Positions 1 through 11,482 of a stretch of 64,000 bases of DNA are shown here, one piece after another (within the stretch, counting starts at the first letter, position 1; each line of letters starts with the position of its first letter). The DNA comes from Misgurnus anguillicaudatus (lineage: Eukaryota; Chordata; Actinopteri; Cypriniformes; Cobitidae). Where the stretch lies: positions 11,930,001-11,994,000 of the forward strand of contig NC_073346.2 of NCBI RefSeq assembly GCF_027580225.2, given 5' to 3'. A program made the translations under genes and the position numbers. The notes below the pieces were generated by a model. The model did no database searches. It was not told where the DNA came from and was given only the letters and a program-made list of their open reading frames with translations.

Positions 1-477
1 TGTGTCGACCTCACTGTTATACTTTCAAATACAATGCAATGTTTTGATTGCAGCACAGAGCCGCAGACTTTACACATTACATTTTTAATGAAATTGTCTT
101 ATGATTGGCTTATACAGCAGATGTTTCTGCTTATTATGAGATAGCTGAAACCATATTTATAACTTTTAGATCTTATTAGCTTAGCATCTTATAGCTTTAT
201 AATGAGGTAGTGTCATATATAAAGATCATAAAGCCTTGTAGAGATGTGTTTGTAATAATCAGTGACATTTTATCTAATTATGTAAATGAAATGTAAATAA
301 TGATGATGGTGACTTAAGTGTCCATTTGCAAAGCCTAATTGAATCAGAATATTATTTTCACATGATCATTTCAATACAGACTCACATGCTCTTCATTTAA
401 GGGTGTTAGATTGCCAGTACTAACACCATGCTGAATTCTTCACCAGCCATGCATCAAATCATATTATATTTCAATCA

Positions 478-483
478 CGCACG

Positions 484-523
<40 letters not shown>
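478..523. repeat. (CA)n microsatellite with CACG head
   Basis: Three or so CACG units pass into about 18 uninterrupted CA units. The flanking 1-477 and 524-990 show no gene or element that I recognise. Confidence 0.95.
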
Positions 524-524
<1 letters not shown>

Positions 525-997
525 CACGCCTCCTATTTTTCCGGATTGAAAAGGAAGACTGAAAATACTGAGATATTTACTGATAAGGGTCTTACTGGAC
601 AGTTTATGCGTGAAATGACATTATGTAAATGACCTTCCCTGCTGTTTACATAGCACCCTGCAGTTAGCGCAGTGTGGGCTAATTCTAGTGTGTTTAAACA
701 GGCAATATAATTGTCCTCCGAGGAATTTGCCCGGAATTGCGCTTACAGTGGAAAAATCGCTCCCGCATCACATTCTCTTTAGGGCACACTGACACGTTTT
801 ATTGGCATTTTTTGGCAGTCTTTACAAGCTTTATGATGATTATTTTCTTCTGTTTGACACGGGTAATGTGATATACAATTAAATTGCGATTAGTTTCCAG
901 TTGCTTCTTGCAAGTGTAATTACACCATCTGTGGTCTGTGAGTTTTAAATACCTAACTGAATTATCTAAAGTTAAGTTTATCTAAAGGAGATGTGAA

Positions 998-1041
998 TGT
1001 CAATTATGACCATGTCAATTATTACCAATTATGACCATGTC
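998..1041. repeat. Short tandem duplication around AATTATGACCATGTCA
   Basis: The 16-base unit AATTATGACCATGTCA occurs twice, with a partial copy (AATTATTACC) between them. It looks like a small replication-slippage duplication next to the unrecognised 1090-1450 segment. Confidence 0.7.
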
Positions 1042-1486
1042 AGACTTACTTAACCTGCCAAATAACCTGCATGATTATTTGAGTTCCCCAACTCAATTTT
1101 CTTAAAGCCCCCTTGATCAGGAAGTCGCGATCAACTTTTGTATTATGACGTACTTCTGAGTGAAACAGAATATCCAACGAGGAAAAAAATGGGTGTAGCT
1201 TGCGTTTTACATTGTAAATTGATTGGATATAGAAAAGTTGGCGTAGATTGACAGTTGGAGGGGGTGGAGTTAACAGAAGCTCCACCCCGCCCAACAGTGT
1301 GGAAATTTTCAGGTTTTGATTCAAGTTCATGAGAGCACATGAATTAAAAAGACCCATTCAAATAAATTGTTTATAATGAACACTGCAATATTCAATTTAA
1401 AAATAAAAATCGTCAGTTTTGATTTCATGGACACTTTAAAGGAATAGTTCAATGAAAATTTCCCCATGTGTTTACCAATGTAACAT

Positions 1487-1803
1487 TGTCACAGTTGCGT
1501 TGTGTTCATTGTTCATTGTCTTTTAATATGAAGTTCTCGGTTCCATGTTCATGTCTTTTATTTTGAAAGTCTTCCCTCTCATGGTTGTCTCTTGTTGTCC
1601 TATTCCCTGATGTGTTGTGTTCTGATTGGTTCTTGTCCCTATATAGCCCTGTGTTTCCATTGTCTTTTGTCAAGCTTGGTTTTAATGTAATGTATCTGCT
1701 GTAGGTTTTATGCCATGTCATGTTTTGTGTTTGTTCTTATGTTTTGTTAAATAAACTGCACTTGGGTCTACAACTCGTTTGCCTCACAGTGGATATCGTT
1801 ACA
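1487..1803 (+). mobile_element. Solo LTR (LTR retrotransposon)
   Basis: Starts TGTCACAG and ends CGTTACA, giving the 5'-TG...CA-3' ends of an LTR. It is flanked by near-identical 5-bp duplications, AACAT (1482-1486) and GACAT (1804-1808). Inside are a TATA-like box (cctatatagcc near 1640) and a polyadenylation-like aaataaactgcac near 1750, which set the orientation as +. No internal retroviral-type coding region is adjacent, so it is a recombined solo LTR. The family is not identified. Confidence 0.8.
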
Positions 1804-1869
1804 GACATCAATTGCCTAAAATGTGAATCGCTTAAAATATGAATATGACGCTCAAGATATATGACGCTC

Positions 1870-2403
1870 AACCATAGACTGTGAAAAATATGGACATAAT
1901 GTCCGTGACGTCACCCATAGTTTTATGAAGAGATATTTTAAGGCAATAGTTGGCGGAGCCTGCCGTCGTCATCTTGGCTGCGCATCACCGTGCATCACTT
2001 GTGGATAACCAAAAATGGGTAAAGAGGCGGGACGTGGGTGTACCCAAGGTGACTGGTTGCTGAAACCACGCCCACCTAGCTTGACTCTAGTGACAGTAGT
2101 GGCTGTTCACCCCTCACTCAAGTGGCCACGCCCTTAATTATGCAGAATTTTAAGGCTTAATATAATTTAAACGGATGAGTTACAAAAAAATTCACCCCTC
2201 CCTCACAGTTGTCATGAAGGGCAAAATTAGCTATATAGACTAAAACCACTTTTTGTACCAGGCTGTAAACATTGTTTTCTACTGTAAAGTTGGGCATTTT
2301 GACATGGGGTCTATGGGAATTGATTCCCTTTTTTGAGCCAGACTCTAGTGGCCAGTAGATGAATTGCAGTTTAAGTTACTTCCATGTAGGTTTCATCAGA
2401 GAG
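1870..2403. repeat. Dispersed repeat containing ACCATAGACTGTGAAAAATA
   Basis: The segment opens with a motif common in cyprinid interspersed repeats and contains several gacgtcac and cacgccc boxes. It ends where the hAT element begins. I see no coding region and no clean terminal repeats; classification as a repeat rests on recognition of the head motif. Confidence 0.5.
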
Positions 2404-2411
2404 ACCGGATG

Positions 2412-4177
2412 TAGGGCTGCAACAACGAATTGATTAAATCGATAAAAATCGATTACTGAAAGCATTGGCAATGAATTTCATTATCGATTCGTTGTGTCGC
2501 GCTATGCGGAGATGTTTAAGTATTAAAAAAGTTGAGTTTAATGCGGAGCTCTCGCGCACTGTGTTCTCTGTTGTTTCCGGATATTTCATTCAAGCGCAAG
2601 TCCACCGCTGCCAGGGAGTCCCCAGGGTCTTAAAGCCCGTACCTTTGCATGCACGCTTTTCTAAAACAGCTTGCTCAAAACAAGCAAAATTATCTGCCAA
2701 TTAGGGGTGGGCGGAATGACCAAAAATCTATTTCACGGAATGAGTCATTTTATTTCACGGAACGGAATATTTCACGGTATACATGTTTTTCAGTTTATAT
2801 TGTTTTTTGATGATAAAATGTACAGAAATACACCACTCACTATAGCTTTTAACTAAATGCTCACCACAGTTTTAAAATATGAGCAATTTAAAGTTAATAA
2901 TGTTACAGTGAAAATGCCCAGAAGATAACAACAGCTAAGTCTTGATTAGACAGAATCTTGTTTTTAATTGAGTTATTAATTTTATAGACTATTGAAGCTA
3001 TAGTATGGCTTCATTGTATTTTGTATTTATGCATACATTACATTAAACATATGCAATATGTAAAATGAACAGGTATAAATATGTGCAAAAACCTACAGAC
3101 AGGATAAATACCTGTATATGAGAGAAGAAGCTCTAGATATTATAAATGTGACGGGTGCTACGATGTGATGATCATAAAGTTTGTTTTAAGGTCTTGATGC
3201 CCTTTACTTTCTATTAGACCTTAACATTTGCATCTCTTTCTCGTCTTTCCGATCAAATATGTTTGTATACGCAAATGGCGTGTCAAACTACATCGCTCCA
3301 GCAGTGCACGTGTCACTGATATAACGCAAGTTTTGTCTTAGCTTGCTTAAAGTTCAGAAAACTTTACAATTAGCATTATGTGCGAGAAGAACTGTTTTTT
3401 TTTTTGCCGTCGCAGCTCCTTACGCTTGCCTAGAGAGACCTCTGCACGCGAGAGACCGGCCGGCTGCTGCATGAGGAAAGAGAGAGCGCGCGCAAGAGAG
3501 AGAGATAGCGAGAGCGAGCAAGACAAGAGTCTCGCTGCGTGACCCGCGGTGGATTCACTGGCACTTATTATAAAAATTACACAAATAACTCGTTCATTTT
3601 TAATAAGTGAACTATTTTACATTGCTCCGTCACACTCAGTCTAACATGCTGGAGGGCAGAGTTAGCCACGCCCACTTATTTGCATTCCGCGGAATAGACG
3701 GAATAGAAAAATATGTTACGTCTGACAGTTTATTCCGCGGTAACGGAATATACCGTCATACCGCCCAGCCCTACTGCCAATGGAGTAATAAAAATAATCT
3801 TGTTCCTGTTTGAGAATATATCTCATTAAGATTATTTTTCTTACCTCATTAGCAGATAATTTTGCTTTTGATTTATATTGTTCTTTATTTTTTTATTGTT
3901 CTCAGGTGCACTTTATTTTTTTTAAAGTCTATATATTTGGCAGATGTAAAGCATACATGTGTATGTTTTTTTTTGTGTTAGTCCATTTTTATTTTATTTT
4001 TATTCATTTAACAGCTCAGGGATGTTCAAGGAACAACATGTTTGTGCACTGAAGATTTCAGTTTTGTTTTTGAATAAAAGGTTGGAAATGAATGTTTTTT
4101 ATTTTCCGATTCATCGATTAATCGAAAATAATTGACAGATGAATCGATTATTAAAATAATCGTTAGTTGCAGCCCTA
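2412..4177. mobile_element. Nonautonomous hAT-type element, outer
   Basis: The ends are TAGGGCTGCAACAACGA and its inverted counterpart at 4160-4177 (revcomp TAGGGCTGCAACTAACGA). The flanking 8-mers ACCGGATG (2404-2411) and ATCAGATG (4178-4185) agree at six of eight sites, and both differences are transitions. The subterminal ATCGAT-rich sequence is also inverted (AATCGAT near 2439 and 4110). It carries a second hAT element at 2702-3773. No transposase is visible. Confidence 0.85.
2702..3773. mobile_element. Nonautonomous hAT-type element nested in the 2412-4177 element
   Basis: Begins TAGGGGTGGGCGGAATGAC and ends with the inverse of TAGGGCTGGGCGGTATGAC. The target duplication CTGCCAAT is perfect on both sides (2694-2701, 3774-3781). 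A GA-rich stretch lies at 3474-3528. The element has no recognisable transposase; the short ORFs inside are not credible genes. Confidence 0.92.
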
Positions 4178-4416
4178 ATCAGATGGTTTAGTTGCCTCTC
4201 AATATTAACCCACCGGAGTCCTATGGATTCATTTTTCTGATAATGGATGGACTTCAAACAAGCGGCCACTATGCAATGCTATTACAAAGCTAGAAATGTT
4301 ATTTAATATATCTTTAAATGTGTTCGACTGAAGAAAGGAGATTATATAAACCTAAGATAGCCTTAATGTGAGTAATTTTTCGGTCAACTGTTCCTTTAAA
4401 ACATTTCCAAATAATC

Positions 4417-4627
4417 TACACTGTAAAAAATGTCTGTAGAAATTACAGTATTAATGGGTGTTACTGGCAACTGGCTGCCAGTAACTTACTGTAGATTTTA
4501 CATTTATGTTATTTACTGGCAACATTTTGTTCAAAGTTAAATGAACATGAAACATTTTTTGACTTTATCTTCTACGGTAAGTTACTGGCAACCAGCTGCA
4601 AAATTACAGCAAATTTTTTAGAGTGTA
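4417..4627. mobile_element. MITE with TACACTGTAAAAAAT-type ends
   Basis: About 210 bases bounded by TACACTGTAAAAAAT and TTTTTTAGAGTGTA, with TA at each end. An internal motif TTACTGGCAACCAGCTGC appears in direct and inverted form. It belongs to the short AT-rich MITEs common in cyprinids; the superfamily is not assigned. Confidence 0.75.
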
Positions 4628-4639
4628 TGTTAAGCAAAA

Positions 4640-6420
4640 CATAGATTATTAACCTATGCAGACCTTGCCGAGCAGTCATAGAAAGCAAAAACCACCACTG
4701 CTGCCTGTTCCTCAGAAGCATCCATGCATGTGAGTTTGGCCCATGCCTGTGATCCTTAGATCACCATCATCTCATCAGCCCTGCCCCCAATCATTCCACT
4801 AACCAATCACATCCCACTGAGAATAGCTGTGGACCAATGGGCAGGCCTGAGATCATAATGGGTTCTGTCACAGAGCTGCGTACTGGGGCCCTTGTATTGA
4901 CTGTAGGAGATGAGAGGGAAGATGGCAGGGAGAGGAAAGGGAGGAGAGGAATTATAGCTCAGTACGAACTGCTCCCATCACGCCTGGCCTTTCTACAGCA
5001 GCTGGAGAGTCGTAGATGAAGATTTTGCTGGATGCTTCACATAAGAAATTATGGCCTTGCAGATCCTCTCTGCAGGGAATTGTAAGTGATGTTTGTGTGA
5101 TACCTGGTGTGACTGTGCAGTTTGTTGTGTCTTGTTCTGTTGTGTTTAATATTGCATCATTTGGGAGTGCATTTGGATTTCTGGCACGCTGTGTGCTTTA
5201 GATATACAGTATTTTATCATGATTTGAATATGATGCTTACAGTATACAAATTTTGTGTATAGTGTTACAGAGATATGGTTTACAGAGATTTCAAGGAACA
5301 TATCCTTTAAGACTTGCTCTTTGTGTAAATGTAAGGGTGTTGCTGTTACGTGAGACAGGTTATTCTTTATGCTCAAGCATCGTAAGTAATAGACATTGAC
5401 TTGTTCCCTTAGCTATAAGTGTCATTGCTGAAACTGTATTTTCATTGGCTAAGGCCGTACATGGCTTTAAAGCTAGCATTCCAGTTTTCATTTAATGTGG
5501 TCTCAAAAAAAACTTGCATAGTTATTGAAAAACCCGTTAAGAATTGTACAAAAAACACCACCACAATAACAAAAATAAACACAACAAATTTCCTTCTTCA
5601 GTGGCTTAGACATAATGGCATGAAAGCTCAGGGCCTGTAAGGTTGTCTTGAAGACAGACCTTATCTTGTCACCTGTTCTTCATGGTGCTTCGTTGGAGAC
5701 GCTCCAACTCCCTGTAGACAGCAGCAATATCTTGGCAAAGCTTAAGATGCCCTAGAGAGCAAATTGCTTAAAAACACAGCACATCCATCTGCACAGACTG
5801 TCGCGTGTTATATTTGATGTCAACACTAAAATCATTCATCCCAAATCTCTTTTATGATGATCCTTGATGATCATGATCTGAAAGTACAGTAAAAGGGGAC
5901 ACATGTTTTGGAAAACCGGGTTAATGTTGAATTATCACTTTAGGAAACTCCTTAACCTCACAGACTCTAAATATTTTATGATGTTGTCAATAATCATCCA
6001 TCTTTTAGAGGAAATGGTACAAACAGCTGCCAAAGCTTCTTAGCTAGTTAGATTTTTTTTGTGGTTCTTGCTGTTTTCTTTACCTCCACAAACACAGGGA
6101 GTCCATTTGTGCTGTTTGTGGTGTCAGATCATGAGTTTACTCTTACAAGTGACCTAAGATTATAATTTCATAGCACATTTGCATGTTTAACTTCAAAAAC
6201 ATTTATTTTTCATCTGTTTGAACGTTTTTATCAGTAGTATTTTACATAGTTATTGTTATTATTACCTGTTATCGGACCTTCATCAGGTAATTTTTTTCAA
6301 TTGGTAAATTAAATGTATCTGTCCATTTTGCACGAGTTCTCAGTTTTCCGATACATTTTTGAGTAAGTGTTTTATTTAGATTTTTCTATTTTGAATATTT
6401 ATGTGAGATTTTTGGTATTG
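4640..6420. other. Apparently single-copy stretch with CCAAT motifs; no gene
   Basis: Between two repeats this interval looks unique. Around 4780-4845 there are three CCAAT-like boxes (ccccaatcat, aaccaatcac, gaccaatggg), followed by a purine-rich tract (4905-4950). A good donor (gtaagtg) occurs at 5081. I cannot support a promoter or an exon. The rest to 6420 shows nothing recognisable. Confidence 0.4.
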
Positions 6421-6427
6421 CAAAGTG

Positions 6428-6600
6428 TTGACGTCACACACATTAGGCTTGATCGACTTCATGCAGCGCTGCAAGATCCGACTGCCGGATGACGTCAAAG
6501 TGCCGTCTCGGATCATTCTCGCGGTACTTCGACGTCATCCGGCCGTCGGTTCTTGCAGCGCCACACGAAGTCGAACAAGCCTAACGTGTGTGACGTCGTT
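6428..6600. repeat. Foldback repeat with 80-base arms
   Basis: TTGACGTCACACACATTAGG (left) faces the inverse at 6581-6600 (revcomp AACGACGTCACACACGTTAG). The arms continue through GCGCTGCAAGA and GCCGGATGACGTC. The centre is near 6510-6520. Mismatches between arms are mostly single transitions. It is probably the remnant of a foldback MITE; no target duplication was identified. Confidence 0.75.
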
Positions 6601-7365
6601 GCCGTAAAGCAAGTCGTGATTCTCGCGATATTTGTCAGGGGCGGTTCTCTCAAGATTGCATTGGTGGTTTTGCTAGCGGCGTCCTCCCCGAGCTTCAACA
6701 GGAGGGTGATTCGCCCTACTATGACTTTGTTTACCACTGAAATAACTTTGAAGCTGTTATATTAAGGTAAAATAACTGCATAGTGTGTCTTTAACATAGT
6801 CTGCTAACGCATATTCTGGATCTTGAAATAGACTCTGACTAAGCTCACACTATTTAACGTGCACGTGCGGTGTGCAATACCTGCGAGTTGTACTACACGC
6901 AACGCCTCGCAGTGCTTCTCGCCCGGTGTGCGACCCCCTTGAAGCACCCACCTAGCCTTTCAAGGTATGTGCAAGCAAACACAAAAATTAAAAGACATTC
7001 AATGCTAATGTAAACCCTGATTGGATAAGGATTTAAAGTTGGATATGAAGATGAAATCTGACGCATTTAGCTTAAGTGTTAAAACTGATAAAATAATTGC
7101 TGTCTGTGGTTCTATATGGGCTATAATGGCAATCATTTTTTTAAAATAATATAGGAATAAAGAATTTTTGGAACTGTGAACTAGTTCAAAATTTTGAAAT
7201 ATGAACTATGAACTGAATTAGTTCTTTTAAAATTTGCGAACTGAACTTTGAACTAGTTCATGTAGAAAGTGAACTTTCCCAACACTGGTTTTCATAAACT
7301 CACCAACCCCCTGCAATTCCTTCACGAACCACCAGGGATTCGGGAACCACAGTTTGGGAAACCCT

Positions 7366-7510
7366 GCCGTAGCTCAATTTGCGGAGCAACTAGCAACACA
7401 ATTGTCATGGGTTCAATCTCAGGGGAACACATAATACTAATAATAATAATAAACGGCATAGATTCAATGTATTATAAAAGTGTCTGCCATATGCATAAAT
7501 GTAAACGGTA
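7366..7510 (+). mobile_element. tRNA-headed SINE
   Basis: The head CCGTAGCTCAATTTGCGGAG resembles a tRNA A box and ATGGGTTCAATCTCAGG a B box. It is followed by gggaacacat, an AT-rich joint, and the conserved tail GTCTGCCATATGCATAAATG. Related copies lie at 17388-17515 (+) and 33955-34093 (-). A functional tRNA gene is excluded because the cloverleaf is degenerate. Confidence 0.8.
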
Positions 7511-7736
7511 AATTTAGGGTCTGTTTACACGACAATTTAACCGTAAACTTGCGCTTTGGGTGTTTGTTTACATGATGACGCGTTACGAGGTCATAAAAAT
7601 GCAAACTTTTGAAGACGAGTTTCAAAGTGAAAGTCTTCGAAAACGACGCCTTGTTGTCTCTGTGTAAACTACATAATCATAAATCTGTGATAACGATGAC
7701 ATCATGTGCATGTGTTTATTCAGTCTATAGGCATGC

Positions 7737-8095
7737 TTAAAGGTGCTCTAAGCGAATTCACACGTTTTAGACCATAAAAAAATTTTTGTTACATACAGCA
7801 AACATATCCTCACTATCTGACCGCTGATCAAACTGTAAAAAACGCGATCTTTGTAGACAGCCCAGGCTCCACAAACTGCAATAACAACAAAGTGGCCAAA
7901 CCTACAAACAGAAACCATAACAAAGTGTTCCAGCCAATAAACGACAAGAAGGATTTGGGGGTGGGGGTTGGGCGCGTTCATGAAAGCACGGAAGGGAGGG
8001 AAAGGGGGAGGAGTTAGCTACGCTCCGTTTGTTTGAAAACAGTTCAAACATCAACAAAAAGTGACGTCACACAGATTCGCTTAGAGCGCCTTTAA
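7737..8095. mobile_element. TTAA-flanked MITE with AGGTGCTCTAAGCGAAT ends
   Basis: The sequence after TTAA is AGGTGCTCTAAGCGAATTCA, and the inverse at the right end reads AGGCGCTCTAAGCGAATCTG before TTAA (8092-8095). The length is 359 bases with no transposase. TTAA duplication fits piggyBac- or Kolobok-type transposition; which one is inference. The DNA at 7520-7690 just upstream starts ctgtttacacgac and is likely another MITE fragment. Confidence 0.85.
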
Positions 8096-8490
8096 ACAAC
8101 AACAATGGCCGCTTACAGGAATGCGTTTGTGCTGCTCAAGAGGTTTTTTAGCACCTTTTTAACAATTTTGGCACTTTATAGTCCAGGGTCAATTGTAGTA
8201 ATAATCCTACTAAAAAGGCTTGATGCTTTCGCTGTCTTGATAGTTTTGGTTTATCGCTCTGTAAAAAACTGCATATGTGCACAGGCATGTAGTGTTTCCT
8301 CACAAGGTAACATCGCCCTCTACTGGCCTACAAAAAGATCCAGGGGTCATTGGTGTGTGTGTAATTATTAAAAAACATAAAGGAAAATAGCCATTGATCA
8401 GGCATCTTAGCAGAAAAGGTAATGTAGGGTGCACTTCTCTGACTGTTGTTGAGCAGTCGTCTTGTGGATCTTCTGGATTTTCGATAACTT

Positions 8491-8767
8491 TTAAAGGGAT
8501 AGTTCACAAAAAAAATAAATGTTATGTTCTGTTAAACATACAGTAAATGAAGATATTTTGAAAAATGTTTAATAAACAAACATATTTGGGGCACCATTTA
8601 CTTCCATGGTATAATTTTTTCCTAGTATGGAAATCAACAGTGCACCAGATTTGCTTGGTTACAAACATTCTTCAAAATATCTTCATTTGTATTCAGCAGA
8701 ATAAAGAAATGTATACAAGTTTGGAACAACTTTAGGTTGGGTAAATGATGACGAACTATCCCTTTAA
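8491..8767. mobile_element. TTAA-flanked MITE, Angel-like
   Basis: TTAAAGGGATAGTTCACAAA at the left and GACGAACTATCCCTTTAA at the right are mutual inverses with TTAA at both ends. The interior (gaagatattttgaaaaatgt and its inverse aaaatatcttcatttgta) is also partly self-complementary. The ends match my recollection of the fish Angel family. Related elements are at 32525-33838 and 35600-35856. Confidence 0.85.
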
Positions 8768-8769
8768 CA

Positions 8770-10010
8770 TGAAGAAACCATATCCGAGATGAGCTCTAGA
8801 TATATGATAATCATCTGTGTTCAACTTCGATTCATAATTGAAACTGCATCCTTATAGCTTTTTTTGCAATTGCATCACCATTGCTCTCATTACTTTGTAG
8901 AGATATACTTAGCAACTCTAGAGAATTTGCTGCATATTCATGTCTTTTGTTTTCTTTGCAGCCGATTGGAGGATTGTTTAGTTCAAATATGAAACAATAT
9001 GTAGTGCATGCTGACACCTGCTGGGAGGCGCACCTGTCTGCAATTGTGCAAAAAACTGGAAGCTCACATCCCAAACTTCAAAGTGTGTCATGAGAGAATA
9101 TTGCTTCTGCTTTATGCCAGTGCAGGCAAAAATATATCATGGTCGGCAAAAGGGCAAATGAAATGGGTTTTAAAAATAAATCAAAAATGTGAGCAATGTT
9201 CAAACGCTATTGTGGTGTATACATTGGTGCTTTAAAGGAGTGTCCCATGACTGCAGTCTGTATTTTGGATGGATTTGGGGTGGAGTCTGGCCAGTTGTGG
9301 TCGTGCCCTGTATGTTTGCATGGAAACCCAGTTTGAAAGACCTGCAATTAGCAAAATAAGAGTAGTGTGTCCACATTTAGTAGCTGGAGCCACAGTCCCC
9401 TCTTGCTCTCTATCGCTGTTTCTCTGATGTCCTATTTTTCACAGCCTGGATAAAATAAGGAAATGTTTGCTCTTTGATGAAGCTTTAATTTGAATTTAAA
9501 GGGTTGGAGCTCATTAATGATTTAGAGTTTGTAGTGATATATTCTGCAGGATTTGTACCTTGTCTGACGGTCTCATTTTGATGTTGCACGGCATGCCTTT
9601 GAAAACAACTGAGAATATTAATGTAGCTTCTGCGCTCTAGAGGAGCACTTGTTCGACCTACGCTTCGGCTCAGTGTAGATAATATCAATATCAATATCGC
9701 ATGAGTGTTTTGAAGAGGTTGTACAGAGAATTCATAATGGCGTGCAGACAGTGTAGTTGTTTGTTCTGTCTGCTAAAATAAATAAATATATGTGAGTTTA
9801 GGTATGGTATAAATTTAGTTTGTTTTGGAAAAGCAACGAGCAGTGTGTGTATGTGAGAGAGAGAGAGAGTGGGGGTCGAGAGACATGTGGAAGTGAGGAT
9901 GTGTTCGCAGTGTGATGTGATAGGACATCTCGGTGCACAGCCCGAGGACTCGCAGCTTCATGAATAAAATTACTGCTCTCTTCAATTTTTCAGCCTTCCA
10001 ATCATATTTC
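8770..10010. other. Interval without recognised genes or elements
   Basis: There is a GA tract at 9854-9870 but otherwise no coding exon, terminal repeat or RNA gene that I recognise. Short ORFs on both strands lack family motifs. Confidence 0.5.
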
Positions 10011-10019
10011 TCTGTTCAC

Positions 10020-10292
10020 TTGTAAAGCTACGGTTGAAAATATTGTGCACCCCGTTAAATAAATCTTTGGTGTACATATATGAAGTTTTAGCTAAAACTT
10101 ATTTGCCGTTTTGGCTGTGTTCTTTTAAATGCAAATGAGCTGATGAAATGCAAACACTGAAAATAATGTCCATGATGGTGGTTTATTGAAATTATTTTCT
10201 CTCTCTCTCTCTCTCTCTCTTCACTATAAATGGTAGTGACGTGGTTGGATAGTGCAAATTAAGGGGTGGTATTATTATTATAATGGCGCTTT
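10020..10292 (-). mobile_element. Partial copy of the AGGGGCCATG MITE family
   Basis: Read on the minus strand this matches the element at 58217-58681: ccaccccttaatttgcacta, atttgcatttaaaagaacac, and agctaaaacttcatatatg appear in the same order. A (CT)n run at 10198-10220 interrupts it. The 3' part is missing, and a GCGCTTTTCCATTGC motif follows. Confidence 0.75.
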
Positions 10293-10340
10293 TCCATTGC
10301 ATAGTACCCCATGGTTTAGGTTGGGTCAGGTTGGGTCAGC

Positions 10341-11245
10341 TCACCTCACTTTGTGCTGAAAGCATTTTTTAGAAATGTTGGCCCATATTGATAGGATAGC
10401 GTCTTGCAGTTGATGGAGATTTGTGGGATGCACATCCAGGGCATGAAGCTCCCGTTCCACCACATCCCAAAGATACTCTATTGGGTTGAGATCTGGTGAC
10501 TGTGGGGGCCATTTTAGTACAGTGAACTCATTGTCATGTTCAAGAAACCAATTTGAAATGGTTTGAGCTTTGTGACATGGTGCATTATCCTGCTGGAAGT
10601 AGTCATCAGAGGATGGGTACATGGTGGTCATAAAGGGATGGACATGGTCAGAAACAATGCTGAGGTGGGCTGTGGCATTTAAACGATGTCCAGTTGGCAC
10701 TAAGGGGCCTAAAGTGTGCCAAGAAAACATCCTCCACACCATTACACCACCACCACCAGCCTGCACAGTGGTAACAAGGCATGATGGATCCATGTTCTCA
10801 TTCTCTTTCTCAACAGAAATCGAGACTCACCAGACCACGCAACATTTTTTCCAGTCTTCAACTGTCCAATTTTGGTGAGCTTGTAGCCTCTTTTTCCTAT
10901 TTGTAGTGGAGATGAGTGGTACCCGGTGGGGTCTTCTGCTGTTGTAGCCCATCCGCCTCAAGGTTGTGCGTGTTGTAGCTTCACAAATGCTTTGCTGCAT
11001 ACCTCGGTTGTAACGAGTGGTTATTTAAGTAAAAGTTGCTTTTCAGTCAGCTTGAATCAGTCGACCCATTCTCCTCTGACCTCTAGCATCAACAAGGCAT
11101 TTTCACCCACAGGACTGCCGCATACTGGATGTTTTTGCCTTTTCACACCATTCTTTGTAAACCCTAGAAATAATTGTGCGTGAAAATCCCAGTAACTGAG
11201 CAGATTGTGAAATACTCAGACCGGCCCGTCTGGCAACCATGCAAC
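10341..11245 (-). pseudogene. Decayed Tc1-like transposase
   Basis: On the minus strand the C-terminal catalytic half is open from 10793 to 10341. It contains GGGGVMVW, the second acidic motif QQDNAPCHKA and the third-acidic region WPPQSPDLNPIEYLWD, the DDE core of Tc1/mariner transposases. Upstream, to about 11245, the N-terminal helix-turn-helix part survives in other frames (RAGLSISQSAQLLGFS near 11180-11230). Frameshifts separate the pieces, so it cannot make active protein. Clear inverted ends were not found. Confidence 0.9.
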
Positions 11246-11482
11246 ACTCAAAATTGCTTAAATTTCACCTTTTTTTCCTATTATGACATTCAGTTTGGGG
11301 TTCAGGAGATTGTCTTGACCAGGAACACACCCCTAAATGCATTGAAACAACTGCCATGTGATTTGTTGATTAGATAATAGCATTAATGAGAAATTGAACA
11401 GACATACCGAAATAAACGTAATATTGCAAATCTACATATTTTAGCATATGCAATTATGTAAGGGTTTGCAATAACTAAATGT

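Noticed and set aside
5016..5081. Possible alternative first coding exon of trio (ATG at 5016, donor gtaagtg at 5081)
   Set aside because: The phase is wrong: 22 whole codons would join exon A in a frame that reaches a stop within a few codons. A non-coding first exon remains possible but unsupported.
7366..7440. tRNA genes at this and other SINE heads (17388, 24413, 34020, 58008)
   Set aside because: The A and B boxes are present but the cloverleaf stems do not pair, and each has a SINE body and tail.
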